From positions 1 through 7,368 of the forward strand of contig USAP01000081.1 of the NCBI GenBank assembly GCA_900552775.1: a stretch of DNA of 7,368 bases, read 5' to 3'. This DNA is from an uncultured Eubacteriales bacterium. GTDB lineage: Bacteria; Bacillota; Clostridia; UMGS1883; UMGS1540. Below are positions 1-4,900 of the stretch, one piece after another. The number at the start of each line of letters is the position of its first letter. Position 1 is the first letter of the stretch. The notes under the pieces were generated by a model. It saw only the letters and a list, made by a program, of their open reading frames with translations. It searched no databases and was not told the DNA's origin. The translations under genes and the position numbers were made by a program.

Positions 1-1918
1 CTATAAAATCATTGGTTTCCGCACTTATTGCCGGATTTATTTTATTAAGCATTCTTTCCAGTATTGTCTCAAACAAAAATAAATCAAGATACTTCGAATA
101 AAAATCCTCATTTTCGGAAAGAAATGCTTTAAACTCATCAAAGCGCTTTAACATGAAGCTCTCATTACCGCAGGCAAGCTCGTAAAAAAATGAGGAGAGC
201 TTAATGCATAAGTCGCAGTGGAAGCCCAAAAGCTTCCACGAAACAGTCTGACACCGTTCATCGGTTTTGATATTATCATCGCAGACCGATTTAAATTCTT
301 CCGCTGCTTTTTTTATTTCCTTCATGTTGTTTTGCATTCTTTTATCAACCGTATTATTGCCTTGAGCGAATGACCCGAGCATATACTCTTTTGAAAACGC
401 ATTACTTATTTTATTTAAAAAGTCATAAGCCTTCCTCCAGTTTTTGCCGAAAGCATTTGAAAAATAATCGGCTGCTATTTCTTCAAATTCTACTTTTTCA
501 TCGCACATTGCTCTTGCCCACGCGTATATCGCAAAACCTGTCGGATAGGCGTTTCTCTGCGACTGATCCTCTATCATTCCGCAAAGACGGTTCTTTTTCA
601 GCCCTCTGACATCGTCAAATGCGCATCTTGCAAGCCAGATGCCTCCGAAATCAAAATATACAATTTTGTAAAAATGGTATTCATAGCAAAACACCTCACC
701 CGAAAACTTTTCCCTCCATTTCCGGAGATATCCCAGGCAATCCTCCATGGTTTTCGGCAAAACGTTTTTGTTACGCTCGTATTTTTTTACGTTTGAAAGA
801 TTTGGCTTTACGCCGTAGCTGCTCAAATAATCCCTCGAAATCGGAGCAAAAAGAAGCATGAATCTGTCAGGATTTTCGATTTTGTTTTTTTCGGGCGCGA
901 AAAACAAATCGGCATAGCAAACAAAAACAATCTTCATTTCAATATTATTCCTTGTAAACTCCGTATCGATTTCATTCAAGACGCTCACATAAAGCTCCGA
1001 AGGCGAAAAATTCAGACAATTATCGCACTCGCAATGATTGTTGCTTCCGTCGGCAAGCCAAATATGAAGGTAGTTGACATTGTTATGTCTCTTTGCATAA
1101 TCAACAACATATTTTACAAATTTTTTTCTGCCATCTTCATTTGTCATACAAAAATTTGTATTTATGGCGCAATCATCATGAAACTGCTTTTTTCCGTTTA
1201 TTTTAGCAAGATATTTTGCATTGTCAACAGATATTTCGCCCGAATCCGGGTTGATGCCGAAAACCAGCGTTGTCCAGCCGTGACCCATATCATGAAATGA
1301 CAGCCCTCTTTTTGCTATTTCGGCTTCGCAAAGTCTTTTCCATTGAATTGCCGTATCTTCCGAGATTTCCTCGCTTTTTTTGATGTTGTTTTTGGAATGG
1401 AGATACCATTTCAATAAATAACCGTAAGGCGAAAAGCATTCAAGCATATAAGAATTTAATCCGATTTTGGGCGCAAAATCAATTGCAGCAAGCAAGCTGT
1501 CAATTGATATTGCTCCTTCAATGCACTGACCTCTCACACCTGTCGGCATTTTCTTTATAAGCGAAACATCCGAGATTTTGTCAAGCTTTGGAATATATTC
1601 CCCGTCAATTCCCGGAAAAAGCCACCTGCACCCTTCTGCCTTCAAATACTCATAAACCGACAAAAGAACGCTTCCGGGATTATTGCCTGAAATCACGCCT
1701 TCAAAACCCTTTGTTTCAATATACAAAACGTCATCGCAATCCGAATAACTGCCAACTTGGGGCTCTATATTCAAATCGCCGAATAAGCCTATCTTTATCT
1801 CTCCGGCTTTAAATCCGATATCGAAATTATTATCGGTAAACATCATTTTCAGGTATTTTCGAAGCTCGCTTGCCGCAAAAAATACAGTTTCATTATTTGT
1901 TTCAACACTTATTTTCAT
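1..1918 (-). CDS. DUF4838-type, alpha-glucuronidase-like protein (C-terminus outside window)
   Basis: The frame is open from the ATG at 1918 through the left edge: 639 codons and no stop. Residues about 1-115 look like the N-terminal domain of alpha-glucuronidases and GH20-type enzymes, with FFAASELRKYL at 13-23 and CRWLFPGIDGEYIP at 97-110. A TIM-barrel-like region follows. Residues 285-301 read HIWLADG, then a C-x-C-x-x-C cluster (C296, C298, C301), which I recall as typical of DUF4838. Residues 530-639 are mostly helical. Acidic candidates for catalysis are D290, E413 and E450, but none can be assigned. There is no signal peptide or membrane segment, and 21 cysteines are visible, so a cytoplasmic location is likely. 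An in-frame ATG at 1987 would add 23 residues that also do not form a signal peptide; the 1918 start is preferred because of its ribosome binding site. It follows the lyase-like gene by 2 bp. Family membership is fairly sure; substrate and reaction are unknown. It is probably a glycosidase for acidic or uronic-acid sugars. Confidence 0.82.
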   Translation of the reverse strand, partial: MKISVETNNETVFFAASELRKYLKMMFTDNNFDIGFKAGEIKIGLFGDLNIEPQVGSYSDCDDVLYIETKGFEGVISGNNPGSVLLSVYEYLKAEGCRWLFPGIDGEYIPKLDKISDVSLIKKMPTGVRGQCIEGAISIDSLLAAIDFAPKIGLNSYMLECFSPYGYLLKWYLHSKNNIKKSEEISEDTAIQWKRLCEAEIAKRGLSFHDMGHGWTTLVFGINPDSGEISVDNAKYLAKINGKKQFHDDCAINTNFCMTNEDGRKKFVKYVVDYAKRHNNVNYLHIWLADGSNNHCECDNCLNFSPSELYVSVLNEIDTEFTRNNIEMKIVFVCYADLFFAPEKNKIENPDRFMLLFAPISRDYLSSYGVKPNLSNVKKYERNKNVLPKTMEDCLGYLRKWREKFSGEVFCYEYHFYKIVYFDFGGIWLARCAFDDVRGLKKNRLCGMIEDQSQRNAYPTGFAIYAWARAMCDEKVEFEEIAADYFSNAFGKNWRKAYDFLNKISNAFSKEYMLGSFAQGNNTVDKRMQNNMKEIKKAAEEFKSVCDDNIKTDERCQTVSWKLLGFHCDLCIKLSSFFYELACGNESFMLKRFDEFKAFLSENEDFYSKYLDLFLFETILERMLNKINPAISAETNDFI

Positions 1919-1920
1919 TT

Positions 1921-4900
1921 TTACTCTCCATTTAGTTTTCTTTGATAGCTTGTTATTATCGGCGAAGCCTTGTCTGCATCGCTCCATATCATCGCTTTAA
2001 TTGTTGTTGCCGAGTCGGGATAAGAAAGCGCCTTGATTATCTCCGAGGCTCCGCAAGAAATTATTTCATCAAATATCTTGACGGAAAGCAGCCTGTCGGA
2101 ATCATAACAAGCGACAAAAAGCTTGCCGTTTATTTTCTCGCCTTCCGAATTGTTTAAATTCAGCTTCAACGTAAAGCGATTATTGTTTCCGAATGTGATT
2201 TCTCCTTTTTCAAGCCTTAATCCGCCGCCCTCAGTCACAAACAGGGCTACGGTTTTATTTTCACCGATAAAAACAGTCAATATATCTCCCTTCTTGATTT
2301 CATCGGGAAGCTCAATCACAACGGATTTATTTGAGCTTTTTTTAATTTTCGCCTTCGTCTTTTCATTTGAGTTTATGCTGCAATATACGTTTCCTTTTTC
2401 AATTTCCGCTTCTTCATTAATTAAATCAATTTGAAGAGTATCTGCGTTTGAAGGAATTTCATTAACTGTCTTTTGCCCCTCCGTCCGGCAGTAATATGTT
2501 ATACTCTTTAAATTTTCATAATATGTTTTTGATATTTTAAAGTTATCAAGCGTAATATGCGCCCAATAGTTTTTCGTAAAATAATTTGCGGCGCTCCAGT
2601 ACTGCGGAGCAAAAACAAACTGCGACAGATTATTGTACTCGTCTTTTTTCAGACAGACCTTTTTGTCCCAGTATCGGACTCCGTTTATCCAAAGCGAGCA
2701 GGTGTTATCGCTGACATTATATTCATATTTATAGTTATTCCATACACCGTTTTTCGCCTTAAAAGCCGTATCGTATATATTGCAGCCGATTTCGGGAGTC
2801 ATTTGACCTCCCGCAGCCAGAGGCAGCCCGTATATTCTTATGTTTGAGCCGTCGTTTTCGGACGCGGCAATTGCCAAATCAAACTCTATATTTATTGTTC
2901 CGTCCGTAATCTCATCGGTCCAGCCATTAAGCTTAAAGCGGGCATTCGTATTTCCCGATATTCCGTACGGAATTATTCTTACGGCATAATCCCCGCTTTT
3001 GCCGCTTGCTCCGCGTACTCTCTGAAGATATACGTCCTCCCCCGTAAGCGTCCAGCCGTAGTTTTCGGAAAAGCTTTGAAGCAGAGCCGAATCAGCCGTT
3101 GCCTTATCAAACGCAACCGTTACGTTGTCAAAGGTCTGAACATCCGTTGACAAGCCGCTGCCGATTGAATCCGAAATTTTCATTACCGGCTTTTGCAGCA
3201 CGCTTTCGGCACCCGTGATGTTAAACGTAATAAAATATTGATTGTCTGCATTTAAATTAATTTTGTCGCCGCTTTTTACTCCCGAAAACATATCAAAAGA
3301 CAAAATATTATTGTCAATTAATACATTTTCCGCCTTCTGCATGTCATTGCCGTTTACGGCGTAACTGACGTTATCTGCGTTAACACCCGAGAGTTCTTTT
3401 CCGAATTCAACCAAAACCGAATCCGAATCCTCCGCTATATCTGAGACCGAATGCTTATAATTACCGTCGACGGAGTATTTTATATCGTTTAAAATCACCG
3501 TATCCGTCTTATACAATTCAATATTGTCGAGAGACATATACGCAAAACAATTTTTTGTATAATAGCTTGCGGCGCTCCAGAACATCGGAGCGAATACCAA
3601 TTCCGACAAGTTATTGTAGGAGGATTCACCTTCCGCCGCTTTGTTATCCCAATACTGTGTCCCGTTTATCCAAAGCGAGCAGGTGCTGTTATCAACATCA
3701 TATTCGTATCTCATATGCGTCCATGTACTGTCCGCCATTGCATATCCGGTATCGTATATGGTGTTGCCGTTCTCTGTAATTATATCTCCACCGGCCGCAA
3801 CGGGCAGCCCGAACATTCTTGGGTTTGTGCCGTTTTGAGCCGGCGCGCTCAGCTTCCAATCATAATCAAGAATGATTTTTCCGTTTGTTACTTTTTCAGT
3901 CCAGCCGTTAAGCTTTAGTCTGGCATTAGCGTTTCCTCCGTTGCCGTAAGGAATCACACTGACCGCGTAATCGCCTTCTGCTCCGCTTGCTCCCTCGGTT
4001 CTTTGAAGATATACATCCTCCCCCGTAAGCGTCCAGCCAAAATCCTCGGAGAATTTTGATATAAGACTTTTGTCTTTTGTACGTTCGGTATATTCATCAC
4101 CTATCGCGTTAAAACTTTCGTTTATTATCTTCGAATCGGCGTTAACGGGAAAATGTGTCTCAGCTTTTGCAAAAACATATCCCTTTACTTTAATATCCGT
4201 GAAAACAAAGCTTTCTCCGCCTGAATAAACAGAACGAGGTATTATTCTGAAATTTTTCAAATCCGAAAGCTCAATGTCTCCGCTTGTATACGATTCAACA
4301 AATCCATTGCTGCCCGTAATAATAAGCTCGTACCTTTTCAGATCGTAATCTGCCGTTATCCTGACATTATATTTTCGGTTAACGCCGTATTTCCCCCCTG
4401 CAGGCAGCTGCATACCGTACGGATAAAAAGCGGGTATAACCTTATATTTCCCATCGGAATCATATAATTCAAACGTAAACCCTCCCGAAGCTGTCAGCGG
4501 CGTGACTTCAACATTTATTTCGGAAAATCCCTTTACGGGCTTTTGCAATGATTTTTCCATATATCCGTAATCCGAAGTTCTCGCGTCAAGCGTTGTAAGC
4601 TTGAGCCCGACCGTTTTGTCAAGGGTTGTTTTTTCTGCCGAAAGATGCGTTTTCAGATATGCCGATATTCCGCAATCCGATATGCCGGAGGCAGTATCAG
4701 AATCTGTAAGCTTTGAAAAATCCGCGGTGAACACATCGTCCTTTTCGCAGTTTACACGATTTATATTTATTGTGTCGGATACAATTTCAGAGCCGTAGGA
4801 CGCTCTCAGTGTAAGCTTATTATCATTGTTAAATTTACTTTGCGCAATGAGATAGCTTATTTTTTGAGTATATGCTCCGTCTTCCTTTGTAATATCCGCA

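Noticed and set aside
370..861. Plus-strand open frames at 370-609 and 619-861
   Set aside because: They are antisense to the continuous 639-codon frame of the DUF4838-type gene, have low-complexity Ser/Leu/Phe/Arg-rich translations and no recognisable domain.
1919..1920. Promoter or terminator between the two genes
   Set aside because: The gap is only 2 bp, and I saw no hairpin followed by a T-run around the junction.
1919..1987. Alternative ATG start at 1987 for the DUF4838-type gene
   Set aside because: It would overlap the upstream gene by 67 bp and add 23 charged residues without a signal peptide; the ATG at 1918 has GGAGAG at a 5-nt spacing.
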